Positions 1 to 7,072 of a stretch of 16,320 nt of DNA are shown in pieces. The notes under the pieces were generated by a model, which did no database searches, was not told where the DNA came from, and saw only the letters and a program-made list of their open reading frames with translations. The DNA is taken from contig NZ_AAXW01000087.1 in assembly GCF_000169335.1 (NCBI RefSeq), positions 1-16,320 of the forward strand, written 5' to 3'. The DNA comes from Crocosphaera chwakensis CCY0110. GTDB lineage: Bacteria > Cyanobacteriota > Cyanobacteriia > Cyanobacteriales > Microcystaceae. Both the position numbers and the translations under genes were made by a program. Each line of letters starts with the position of its first letter. The first letter of the stretch is position 1.

Positions 1-546
1 AATTTAGAAGTATTACAGATAAGAGGACGTTTTACTGAATACCCTTTAGAATATGAAAGTTTTGGACATGAAAACCTGAAGACATTAATTATTGAAACAG
101 CAGATTTAAGCGATTATAATCTTGATGAAATTTGTAGTTCAGATTTACCCTCATTAGAATATTTAGAAATTTGGTTAGGTAGACAATTAGAAGATGAAGT
201 TGATAGTTTAAGTTCTATTTTGAATTATGATTCTTTTCCTAATCTTAAATATTTAGGTTTAAAAAGTGGCGAACAAAGCGATCGCCTTGCCCAAGCGATT
301 GTTAATTCTCCTATTTTAGAACATCTTTATGTTTTAGATTTATCAATGGGAACATTAACCGATACCGGGGTAGAAGCTTTATTAAATTGTCCTGAAATCG
401 AACAACTAGATACATTAGATATATCTTATAACGCTGTTTCCGAAGGTGCGATCGGCTTTTTATCAGAACTAGATATTAATTTAATTGCTGATAATCAAGC
501 TGAAGATCCTTATTACAGCGATCGTTATTCTACTCTGCATGAATAG
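1..546 (+). CDS. STM4015-like leucine-rich-repeat protein, C-terminal part (5' end outside window)
   Basis: The reading frame is open from base 1 and ends at TAG 544-546, giving about 181 residues of a protein whose start lies outside the window. A TTG at 220 is an internal Leu codon and not a convincing start. The visible part is a run of irregular leucine-rich repeats with signatures such as NLEVLQIRG, LEYLEIWLG, NLKYLGLKSG and LDTLDISYN. It is clearly paralogous to the antisense gene at 3330-4619: the segments FPNLKYLGL, LDLSxGTL and EALLNCxxIxxLDTLxIS are shared. The last 12 residues form an aromatic tail ending RYSTLHE. The family is known only by the Salmonella tag STM4015. The LRR fold suggests protein binding. 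An ATP-grasp gene follows 87 bp downstream on the same strand, consistent with an operon. The family assignment is from memory of the neighbourhood, not a search. Confidence 0.85.
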   Translation, partial: NLEVLQIRGRFTEYPLEYESFGHENLKTLIIETADLSDYNLDEICSSDLPSLEYLEIWLGRQLEDEVDSLSSILNYDSFPNLKYLGLKSGEQSDRLAQAIVNSPILEHLYVLDLSMGTLTDTGVEALLNCPEIEQLDTLDISYNAVSEGAIGFLSELDINLIADNQAEDPYYSDRYSTLHE

Positions 547-633
547 GTTATAAAGGGATAAATAAAAGAGCAAAATTTAGTAAGTTCCAACAAAAATAAA
601 TTCATCTCTAATTATTCATAATTTCTTTTAAAA

Positions 634-1761
634 ATGTCTCCAAAATTCATTATTATCGCAAACCCAGAAAATCGTCGCATCAGTTTCTTACAACAAGCTT
701 TAGAAAAATTCAATCTTTCCCCTGCAACAGTTATTCCTTATGCTGATTTAATTTCAGAAAAAGAACAACTGAATCGCTTCAATTCTCCTAATCATATTAT
801 TCGTTTTGATTCTCCTGAAAGAAACTTTGAAACGGAAAAAGCAGTATTAGCGATGGGTGCGAATTTTCCTGGTAATCACAAACGAATTAGTAAAAAAGAT
901 TTAGTTAATTTAGAATTTGATAAAGGACGTATTCGCTATCCTCGTCAATGGTATTTAGGCTGGAAACATCTATTACAACAGTGGGAGAAACAAATACAGT
1001 GTCGGGTAATGAACTCTCCCACCGATATTATTACCATGTTCGATAAACCCGCATCTCATCAGTTATTTGTCGATAATAAGATTCCCGTAGCGCGTTCTTT
1101 AGGTAAAATAAATTCTTACGAACAATTAAGAGAAGCAATGCAGTTTCAAAATTGTTCTCGCGTCTTTGTCAAACTAGCGAATGGTTCCTCTGCTTCTGGT
1201 ATTGTAGCGTATCAAATACATCCCAGAGGAGAATCAGCTATTACCACTGTAGAAAGAGTCAGGGAAAACGGGGAAACGCTGTTATATAATTCCCGTCGCA
1301 TCCGTCACTATACCAAACCCAAAGAAATCGCTGATATTATTAATATCCTCTGCAATGAATCAGTACAAGTAGAAGAATGGCTACCGAAAGCGAGGATAAA
1401 TAATCGTCCCTTTGATTTAAGAGTTGTCGTAATCGCAGGGGAAGCGCAACATCTGGTTATGCGTATCGGTAAAAGCCCGATGACGAATTTACATCTAGGG
1501 AGCGATCGCGATAATTTTGATACTTTTATTAGTATAGTGGGTCAATCTAACTGGAGCGAAATGAAACAGACTTGTGAAGCTGTTGCTGCGGTATTTCCCC
1601 ACAGTTTATACTGCGGTATCGATTTGTTAGTTTATCCCGATTTACAACGTCACAGCATCATCGAGATTAATGCTTTCGGTGATTTGATACCTGGTACAAC
1701 TTATCAGGGAGTGGATACCTATACCAGTGAAGTTAAAGCCATGTTAGAACAAATTAACTAA
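634..1761 (+). CDS. STM4014-like ATP-grasp family protein
   Basis: A 375-residue protein with an ATP-grasp layout. An N-terminal Rossmann-like segment (KFIIIANPENRR) is followed by a nucleotide-binding strand FVKLANGSSASG (Lys180 and a Gly/Ser loop), then VEEWLPKA (residues 246-253), FDLRVVV (Arg263), GIDLLV (Asp330) and IEINAFGD (Glu344, Asn346). The last motifs supply the usual Mg-ATP ligands. ATP-grasp enzymes join a carboxylate to an amine, thiol or hydroxyl through an acyl-phosphate; the substrate here is unknown. The ATG start has only a weak upstream Shine-Dalgarno, but the N-terminus begins directly with the expected beta strand. The gene lies between an LRR gene and a toxin-antitoxin pair, on the same strand as the hydrolase and radical SAM genes of the STM4012-4015 set. 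This neighbourhood supports the STM4014 assignment. The domain call is firm; the pathway is not known. Confidence 0.85.
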   Translation: MSPKFIIIANPENRRISFLQQALEKFNLSPATVIPYADLISEKEQLNRFNSPNHIIRFDSPERNFETEKAVLAMGANFPGNHKRISKKDLVNLEFDKGRIRYPRQWYLGWKHLLQQWEKQIQCRVMNSPTDIITMFDKPASHQLFVDNKIPVARSLGKINSYEQLREAMQFQNCSRVFVKLANGSSASGIVAYQIHPRGESAITTVERVRENGETLLYNSRRIRHYTKPKEIADIINILCNESVQVEEWLPKARINNRPFDLRVVVIAGEAQHLVMRIGKSPMTNLHLGSDRDNFDTFISIVGQSNWSEMKQTCEAVAAVFPHSLYCGIDLLVYPDLQRHSIIEINAFGDLIPGTTYQGVDTYTSEVKAMLEQIN

Positions 1762-1793
1762 CTAAACGTAATTCGACGTTTTTTGATTATTTC

Positions 1794-1822
1794 TTGCATG
1801 GTATATTAATATAATATATTAT
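1794..1822 (+). promoter_or_regulatory. Candidate promoter of the toxin-antitoxin pair
   Basis: TTGCAT at 1794-1799 and TATTAT at 1817-1822 are separated by 17 bp, a good sigma-70-like arrangement, about 15 bp upstream of the antitoxin ATG at 1838. The AT-rich sequence offers alternative -10 matches (TATAAT at 1810-1815 with poorer spacing). Prediction from sequence only. Confidence 0.4.
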
Positions 1823-1823
1823 A
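1802..1823. promoter_or_regulatory. Overlapping palindromes, candidate antitoxin operator
   Basis: Two perfect palindromes overlap here: TATATTAATATA (1802-1813) and TATAATATATTATA (1810-1823). They cover the candidate -10 region and stop just before the antitoxin Shine-Dalgarno. Ribbon-helix-helix antitoxins usually repress their own operon by binding tandem palindromes at the promoter, so this is a plausible operator. In AT-rich DNA short TA palindromes also arise by chance. Confidence 0.4.
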
Positions 1824-1837
1824 ATTTGAGGTCATTT

Positions 1838-2086
1838 ATGAATACATCACTATATCTACCCGATGAATTAGCAAAAAAATTAGATAACTATGTCAAAAAT
1901 CTTCAACCTGGAATTTCTAAAAATAAAGTAATTGCATTAGCTATTGAAGAATTTCTCAATCAAAAAGAGATAGAAAACCAATGGAGTAAAGAAGTAATGG
2001 ATTGGCAAGGTGTAGAAGGATTTGAACTAGATCGCAGTGAAGGTTTATTGGATATCAATGAAGAGGAATTAGATGTATTTGCTTGA
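1838..2086 (+). CDS. Ribbon-helix-helix (CopG-like) antitoxin of a VapC-type toxin-antitoxin pair
   Basis: An 82-residue protein starting MNTSLYLPDELAKKLDNYV, the beta-strand plus helix pattern of ribbon-helix-helix DNA-binding antitoxins. A second helix (SKNKVIALAIEEFLNQKE) follows. The C-terminal half (about residues 50-82) is acidic and Trp-containing, as expected for the part that wraps and neutralises a PIN toxin. I chose ATG 1838 because GAGG at 1828-1831 lies 6 bp upstream; an in-frame TTG at 1826 would overlap that ribosome site and lacks its own. The stop overlaps the toxin start by 14 bp, implying translational coupling. It likely represses its own promoter through the palindromes at 1802-1823. 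The pair sits inside an otherwise metabolic-looking gene row, a sign of insertion. Confidence 0.85.
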   Translation: MNTSLYLPDELAKKLDNYVKNLQPGISKNKVIALAIEEFLNQKEIENQWSKEVMDWQGVEGFELDRSEGLLDINEEELDVFA

Positions 2087-2471
2087 TACAACAACGGTTT
2101 CTGACTATTTGAGGGGAAATGTAGAAGTATTAAATAAGCTAAAAAGTATTTCACCTCAGCTAATTGCAATTAGTAGCATCACAAAATTTGAAATTGAATA
2201 TGGATTGAGAAAAAAACCTAGTTTGAGAAAAATTTATCAACCACCCCTTGAAGCAATGTACGCTCAAACTAAAGATATCGAGTTCAATACAATAGTAGCT
2301 ATTGAAGCAGCCAAAATTAGAGACGAATTAGTAAAAGCTGGAACTCCAATTGGATTAGCGGATTTGCTTATTTCTGCAATAGCAAGATATCACAAACTAA
2401 TTATAGTCACTAGCAATACCAAACATTTTCTAAAAGTACAAAACTTGCAATTAGAAGATTGGAAATTATAG
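2073..2471 (+). CDS. vapC: PIN-domain ribonuclease toxin, VapC family
   Basis: A 132-residue single-domain PIN protein. It starts with the typical MYLLDTTTVSDYLRG strand (Asp5), has ITKFEIEYGL (Glu40) and GLADLLISAIA (Asp97), and ends with VTSNTKHFLKV followed by the closing strand of the fold. Asp5, Glu40 and Asp97 correspond to the metal-binding acids of VapC endoribonucleases; the fourth position is less clear because the usual acidic residue near TxNxxxF is not obvious. VapC toxins cleave tRNA or rRNA when their antitoxin is degraded; the target here cannot be told from sequence. ATG 2073 lies inside the antitoxin gene and has AGAGGA at 2062-2067 as its ribosome site. Length and overlap are standard for the family. 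Confidence 0.9.
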   Translation: MYLLDTTTVSDYLRGNVEVLNKLKSISPQLIAISSITKFEIEYGLRKKPSLRKIYQPPLEAMYAQTKDIEFNTIVAIEAAKIRDELVKAGTPIGLADLLISAIARYHKLIIVTSNTKHFLKVQNLQLEDWKL

Positions 2472-2492
2472 TTTATTTGATAAGTAATATTC

Positions 2493-3299
2493 ATGTTTAA
2501 TATGAATCAAATCGTTGGTAAATATGACATCTTATTTATCACTTTAGATACTTTACGTTATGATGTGGCGCAACAATTATTTAAAGCAGGAAAAACCCCT
2601 AATTTAGCTAAAGTATTACCCCCGACGGGATGGGAAAAACGACATACTCCAGGAAGTTTCACTTATGCAGCACATCATGCTTTTTTTGCTGGTTTTTTAC
2701 CGACTCCCACAACACCAGGGATACATCCCCGTTTATTTGCAGTGAAGTTTGAAGGAAGCAGCACCACAACAGAAAATACTTATGTTTTTAATAGCGATAA
2801 TATTGTTAGTGGTTTAGCAGATATTGGTTATAAAACTGTCTGTATTGGTGGCGTTGGTTTTTTTAATAAATTGACTCCTTTAAGTAAGGTTTTACCTAAT
2901 TTATTTCAAGAAAGTTATTGGAGTCGTGAGTTAGGAGTGACAGATATTAATTCTACGGAAAATCAAATTAATTTAGCTCAAGAGATTTTAGAAACAACGC
3001 CTTTGAATAAAAAACTATTTTTGTTTATTAATATTTCTGCATTTCATCAACCTAATTACTTTTATTTAGACAAGAATAAGCCAGATAAAAAAGATACTAT
3101 AGAATCTCATGGTGCAGCTTTAGAATATGTTGATCGCCAGTTAAGTAAACTTTGGGATATTATTAAGAAAAAAAACAATTGTACTTTTTGTATTTTATGT
3201 TCCGATCACGGTACGGCTTATGGTGAAAATGGTTATACTGGTCATCGAGTTAGCGATGAAACGGTTTGGACTGTTCCTTATTTTGAAGGAATGATTTAG
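2493..3299 (+). CDS. STM4013-like hydrolase, sulfatase/alkaline phosphatase superfamily
   Basis: A 268-residue protein with the metal-binding frame of the alkaline phosphatase/sulfatase superfamily. ILFITLDTLRYD near the start gives Asp19, and SDHG with a following GHR near the end gives Asp238, His239 and His251. The region PGSFTYAAHH supplies a likely Ser/Thr nucleophile (Ser55 or Thr57). A sulfatase-type C/S-x-P-x-R formylglycine motif is not seen, so phosphoester or phosphotransfer chemistry is as likely as sulfate hydrolysis. No signal peptide is visible, so it is probably cytoplasmic. Two Met codons (2493 and 2502) could start translation; neither has a strong Shine-Dalgarno. It matches the Salmonella STM4013 type by size and by its ATP-grasp and radical SAM neighbours. 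The substrate is unknown. Confidence 0.8.
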   Translation: MFNMNQIVGKYDILFITLDTLRYDVAQQLFKAGKTPNLAKVLPPTGWEKRHTPGSFTYAAHHAFFAGFLPTPTTPGIHPRLFAVKFEGSSTTTENTYVFNSDNIVSGLADIGYKTVCIGGVGFFNKLTPLSKVLPNLFQESYWSRELGVTDINSTENQINLAQEILETTPLNKKLFLFINISAFHQPNYFYLDKNKPDKKDTIESHGAALEYVDRQLSKLWDIIKKKNNCTFCILCSDHGTAYGENGYTGHRVSDETVWTVPYFEGMI

Positions 3300-3329
3300 G
3301 AAGGATGAAGGATAAATTATAGATGAATT

Positions 3330-4619
3330 TTATTCTCTTACCGAACAATATCGACAATACTCCCACCATGCGTCTTCTTCCTCTTCAAGCTGTTTATTTG
3401 GATCGTAACTACCTTGCGCTCCTATAATTACTTCACAATCTAATTGAAGCAATTGATTGATAGTTTCTGGAAAGCCACGAAGCCAATTTTTAGAAATGTT
3501 CAGCGTATCTAATTCATTTATCGCAGAACAATTTAATAAAGCTTCAGCACCTTCTATACCTAAAGTTCCTAAAGATAAATCTAATTCGATTAAGTCTTCT
3601 AAAAAAGGAGATTTAACTAACTCAAAAACAATCTCATCTGTGTATTCAGCATTACGCAATCCTAAATATTTTAAATTAGGAAATGCTTCACCTTTAATAA
3701 TAGGCATTAAATCTTCAATAGTAGAATTTCCACCATAGTAATCTGTTCCTATCAACAATTCCAAATATTCTAATGCTGGTAAGTTTAAAGCACATAAATT
3801 GTTAATCGCTTCACGAGGTAATCCACCCGATTCTATTCTGATTGCTTTTAATTTATCGTGCTTCTTCAAAGAGTCAGAACTAAATCTTAAACCTCTACCT
3901 CCACGAATATGCAATAATTCTAAATTAGGATATGCTCTTAAAATAGGATTAATATCACCTAACTTTATACTAGAAATCATATTTTCTTTATCTTCTATAT
4001 CCCCAATAAATAAAGCTTTAATGCTACTTAATTGTAAATTAGCATTAATAAGTATATTCATAACAGAGTTATTATATTCATAACCCCAACAACCAATAAC
4101 TAATGCTTCAAGCTGACTGACTTTTTCCATATTTATTAATGAAGAAAATTTAGCTTGAAATTCTGGATCATCTTCTTGGTATAACTCGATCCTTAAAGCA
4201 TAGGCTATATTAATAGGATCGATAATTCCTGTTTCTGGATAGAAGTCTTCAACTTTTCTACTAGCAAAAGTTTTTGCGTGTTCGTAGGGTCGTCTATTCA
4301 GATATTCAAAATCAGACCAAAACTTATAATTACTTACAGCAACTTTTGCTTTCTTTTCTTCTCTTTGCTGCAATAATTGATAAGCATTTTTTCTAACTTC
4401 TCTGCGATAATTACTCAAAGCATCAATTACCAAATCTAAACCAACTTCACCATAGTTTAATGCTTCTGACAATGCGCTAATTTGGGATTGAATATTATTA
4501 CTAGCTAAACGACTTTTTAACCCTTCTATTCCTCCCAAGACAACACCATCAATAGGCGGTGGATTATTGCCACCTAACACAGCATCGTATTTTTTAGGTT
4601 GATCGAAATTATTATTCAT
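3330..4619 (-). CDS. Second STM4015-like LRR protein with a cyanobacterial DAVLGG N-terminal module
   Basis: A 429-residue protein in two parts. Residues about 10-85 (YDAVLGG, PPPIDGVVLGG, ALSEALNYGEVGLDLVIDAL) match a module I know from several cyanobacterial proteins, where it precedes unrelated domains; it looks like a short alpha-helical HEAT-like unit. Residues about 110-400 are an STM4015-type region with leucine-rich repeats (LELLHIRGG, LEYLELLIG, NLKYLGLRN, LIELDLSLGTL, LDTLNISKN). The C-terminus carries an acidic stretch then WWEYCRYCSVRE, which resembles the tail of the partial paralogue at 1-546. The gene lies antisense inside the row, converging on the hydrolase gene (30 bp between stops) and diverging from the radical SAM gene across 103 bp. 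It has its own ATG but no clear Shine-Dalgarno. Confidence 0.85.
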   Translation of the reverse strand: MNNNFDQPKKYDAVLGGNNPPPIDGVVLGGIEGLKSRLASNNIQSQISALSEALNYGEVGLDLVIDALSNYRREVRKNAYQLLQQREEKKAKVAVSNYKFWSDFEYLNRRPYEHAKTFASRKVEDFYPETGIIDPINIAYALRIELYQEDDPEFQAKFSSLINMEKVSQLEALVIGCWGYEYNNSVMNILINANLQLSSIKALFIGDIEDKENMISSIKLGDINPILRAYPNLELLHIRGGRGLRFSSDSLKKHDKLKAIRIESGGLPREAINNLCALNLPALEYLELLIGTDYYGGNSTIEDLMPIIKGEAFPNLKYLGLRNAEYTDEIVFELVKSPFLEDLIELDLSLGTLGIEGAEALLNCSAINELDTLNISKNWLRGFPETINQLLQLDCEVIIGAQGSYDPNKQLEEEEDAWWEYCRYCSVRE

Positions 4620-4722
4620 AATTATTTAGAAGAAATAAGGAAGACACAAGCAAGATACTCGCACTATCATAGAACATATTTTAGATTACCCATTTAAGTT
4701 TTATTTTTGATTCATCTTCACT
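4620..4722. promoter_or_regulatory. Divergent intergenic region between LRR and radical SAM genes
   Basis: This 103-bp AT-rich stretch separates the divergent LRR gene (minus) and radical SAM gene (plus), so promoters for both must lie here or further upstream. I see no box pair strong enough to place a start site and no clear inverted repeat. Confidence 0.35.
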
Positions 4723-6066
4723 ATGATTACTAATCATCTCAATAAAATTCCTTCTCTATCAGAATTATTAGCAGCATCGCCTTATCAAACTTATGTCTAT
4801 TCCTATCCTCATAAAACAGCTTATCGTCCTTTAAATCCACCAATACAGTTATCCGATGTCTGGAGTCGGGAAAACCGCAACGCATTATTTCTCTATATCC
4901 ATATTCCTTTCTGTGAAATGCGCTGTGGCTTTTGTAACCTGTTTACGATGGTACAGAAAGATGAGGATTTTGTTAGCCAATATGTAGCTACCCTCAAAAG
5001 ACAGTCGGAACGGGTAAAACAGGCGTTAGGAGAATCAAAATTTGCCCGCTTTGCATTGGGAGGAGGTACACCAACTAGATTACCTTTTCAGGCTTTAAAA
5101 GCAGTCTTAGATATTGCTGAGAACACTATGGGTGCTAATTTACAGGCTATACCCTGTTCGGTAGAAGTGTCTCCAGAAACCGCTACTCAAGATAAATTAA
5201 ACTTGTTACGCGATCGCGGTATTGATCGCATTAGTATCGGGGTGCAAAGTTTCGTCGATACGGAAGTTTTGGCTATTCAACGCCGTCAGGAAGCAACACA
5301 GGTAAAAGAAGTTTTAACAAGTATTAAAGACAAGAATTTTCCTACTTTAAATATCGATTTAATTTATGGTTTACCAGGACAAACTATCGATACCTGGTTG
5401 TATTCTTTGCAGCAAGCAATCGCTTTTCAACCAGAAGAAATTTATCTTTATCCATTATACGTGCGTCCACTAACGGGAATGGATTGCACTAACAAAGAAT
5501 GGGATGATATTAGACTAAATTGTTATCGTCAAGGACGAGATTTTTTGTTAGCAAATGGATATCAGCAAATCTCGATGCGGATGTTCCAAAAACCAAGTAA
5601 TAGTAATATTTCTGCACCTGTATATTGTTGTCAAGCAGATGGAATGGTTGGCTTAGGTTGCGGTGCGCGTTCTTATACGAAACAATTACATTATGCTAGT
5701 GAATATGCAGTAGGCGCAAAAGGAATACAGTCGATTTTACAAGCATATCTAGATACTCCTACAGAGTCTTTTGACTATATTAATTACGGCTTTACTTTAG
5801 ATACTGAAGATCGTCAGCGTCGTTATATATTAATATCTTTACTATCCAATGAAGGTTTGAATATCAAGCAGTATCACCATATCTTCGGTACGGAGTTATT
5901 AATTGATTATCCAGAATTGACAGAATTATTAGAGCGTAACTTAGCCATAAAAGATCGAGATACTATTAGCTTAACTGAATTAGGTATCGAGCGATCGGAT
6001 ACGATTGGTTATTGGTTTTTTTCCAATAAAGTACGCAAGCTAATGACAGAGTACGAACTTAAATAA
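4723..6066 (+). CDS. STM4012-like radical SAM protein (HemN/HemW-related)
   Basis: A 447-residue radical SAM enzyme. YIHIPFCEMRCGFC holds the CxxxCxxC [4Fe-4S] motif (Cys64, Cys68, Cys71). GGGTPT (113-118) is the SAM-binding glycine motif, followed by VEVSPET, RISIGVQSF and LIYGLPGQT, all typical of the coproporphyrinogen-oxidase-like HemN/HemW group. The C-terminal part is a HemN-C-like winged helix (EGLNIKQYHHIFG through the end). The initial 50 residues are longer and different from HemW, which fits the STM4012 subgroup rather than heme handling. The gene follows the antisense LRR gene and closes the STM4012-4015-like set. Which substrate it methylates or oxidises is unknown; an STM4011-type second radical SAM protein is not in the window. 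The radical SAM call is certain; the subgroup rests on gene context and overall pattern. Confidence 0.88.
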   Translation: MITNHLNKIPSLSELLAASPYQTYVYSYPHKTAYRPLNPPIQLSDVWSRENRNALFLYIHIPFCEMRCGFCNLFTMVQKDEDFVSQYVATLKRQSERVKQALGESKFARFALGGGTPTRLPFQALKAVLDIAENTMGANLQAIPCSVEVSPETATQDKLNLLRDRGIDRISIGVQSFVDTEVLAIQRRQEATQVKEVLTSIKDKNFPTLNIDLIYGLPGQTIDTWLYSLQQAIAFQPEEIYLYPLYVRPLTGMDCTNKEWDDIRLNCYRQGRDFLLANGYQQISMRMFQKPSNSNISAPVYCCQADGMVGLGCGARSYTKQLHYASEYAVGAKGIQSILQAYLDTPTESFDYINYGFTLDTEDRQRRYILISLLSNEGLNIKQYHHIFGTELLIDYPELTELLERNLAIKDRDTISLTELGIERSDTIGYWFFSNKVRKLMTEYELK

Positions 6067-6081
6067 TACCAATTCTCAAAA

Positions 6082-6182
6082 GTAACTGGGTACTTAGGGG
6101 TAATATAAAAACTTAGTAATTAATAATGAACAATGAATAATTACCTCTTTCTAAAAAGGAAAGGATTACCCAAAGTAGTTAC
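6082..6182. repeat. Degenerate inverted repeat, possible MITE remnant
   Basis: The arm GTAACTGGGTA (6082-6092) reappears inverted as TACCC plus AGTTAC (6167-6182) with a 5-bp extra segment in the right arm. The roughly 100 bp between is AT-rich and non-coding. It lies just after the radical SAM gene and may be a decayed miniature element; it is not a convincing terminator because the loop is long. Confidence 0.35.
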
Positions 6183-6189
6183 AGTTTAA

Positions 6190-6220
6190 TGTTGGGTTTC
6201 GTTGCCTTTACCTAACCTAC
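6190..6220. repeat. Degenerate dispersed-repeat remnant (GTTGGGTTTCGTTGCC type)
   Basis: GTTGGGTTTCGTTGCC followed by ACCTAACCTAC resembles a dispersed palindromic repeat common in cyanobacterial intergenic DNA, in which a GTTGGGTT arm pairs with AACCCAAC. Here the second arm has decayed. Recognition is from memory. Confidence 0.4.
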
Positions 6221-6244
6221 AAGATGGCGACCATACTAATAAAT

Positions 6245-6526
6245 TCATAGATTTTCGTATTTATATTGTTCTGGAATTTGATCAAGTTGCTTTTCCAAAG
6301 ACCAATCATCTGGTCTTTCTCTCGGCTCAAACCATTTTGTACCAGTTTCTAACCATTTTTTTCTATAATGTTGAATTCCTAATAAATTTGAGTCTTCATA
6401 TCCAAATTCTACTCCACAACAAGGACAAATCTCTCTAGAAGGGTTATCGTTATTTTCTCCCCAAGGAAGATTATAGTATCGAAAACCACAGACTCTGCAA
6501 AAGTAAAGTTCTTCATTGTTGACCAT
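6245..6526 (-). CDS. Small cysteine-rich CPCC-type protein, function unknown
   Basis: A 93-residue protein with two knuckles, CRVCG (Cys10, Cys13) and CPCCG (Cys34, Cys36, Cys37), spaced like a small zinc ribbon. A Trp/Tyr-rich tail follows (YRKKWLETGTKWF, then a Pro-rich segment with DDW). This matches the widespread small proteins called cysteine-rich CPCC; no biochemical role is known to me. I chose ATG 6526 because a GAGG lies about 9 bp upstream; an in-frame ATG at 6541 would add five residues (MRLIF) and has no ribosome site. The left end of the IS630 element lies only about 40 bp upstream, so its native promoter has probably been displaced. Confidence 0.75.
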   Translation of the reverse strand: MVNNEELYFCRVCGFRYYNLPWGENNDNPSREICPCCGVEFGYEDSNLLGIQHYRKKWLETGTKWFEPRERPDDWSLEKQLDQIPEQYKYENL

Positions 6527-6565
6527 GAAAATAAGCCTCATTAGTTGGATAAGAATGTTTGTTTA

Positions 6566-6595
6566 TAGCAATTCTCGGACTCATGAGGTACAGTA
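6566..6595 (+). repeat. Left terminal inverted repeat of the IS630 element
   Basis: Thirty bases starting TAGCAATTCTC and ending GAGGTACAGTA. They match the reverse complement of 7803-7832 at 27 of 30 positions by my alignment; the inner 18 bases are identical. Confidence 0.85.
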
Positions 6596-7072
6596 GTAGT
6601 ATAAAGATATTAGTTTAGGTATAATGATAGTATTAAATAAGCGATCTCTAGGATAAAAGAAAGCCAAAAGAATCAAAAAAATGATAAAATAAGTAAGAGA
6701 AAATTGAAATTATTACATTAATTAATGCAACCATTATCCTTAGATTTGAGACAGAGAATTATAAATGTACACAAACAAAAAACGCTTTCAGTCAGACAAA
6801 TAGCAAAACGTTTTGATGTCGCTAAAAGTTGTGTTCAAAAACTAATAAAACAGTACCAAGAAACAGGAAATATTAATCCAAAACCTCAAGGAGGAAATGT
6901 ATCACCAAAAGTCCAAGGAGAAGATTTAGTAACTCTCGTAGAGATCATTGAAAATAATAACGATGCAACTTTAGAAGAATTATGTGACTTACTTAAAGAG
7001 AAAACGAAAATTACTATTAGTCGAGCAACGATGGGAAGAATTAGTCATAATTTGGATTATACAGTCAAAAAG

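Noticed and set aside
1826..1837. TTG start extending the antitoxin by four codons
   Set aside because: The TTG overlaps the GAGG ribosome site that serves ATG 1838, and the family fold begins directly at MNTSLYLP.
2493..3299. A true arylsulfatase
   Set aside because: No C/S-x-P-x-R formylglycine motif is visible; only the superfamily metal ligands and a Ser/Thr candidate nucleophile are seen.
3300..3329. Terminator between the convergent hydrolase and LRR genes
   Set aside because: The 30-bp gap contains no stable stem-loop or T-run that I can support.
4723..6066. Identification as coproporphyrinogen III dehydrogenase HemN or heme chaperone HemW
   Set aside because: The radical SAM core is of that type, but the N-terminal extension and the neighbouring STM4013/4014/4015-like genes fit the STM4012 subgroup better.
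6202..6438. A 78-codon + strand frame opposite the CPCC gene
   Set aside because: It is the complement of the cysteine-rich gene, whose paired Cys motifs and ribosome site support the minus strand. The + frame has no domain signature.
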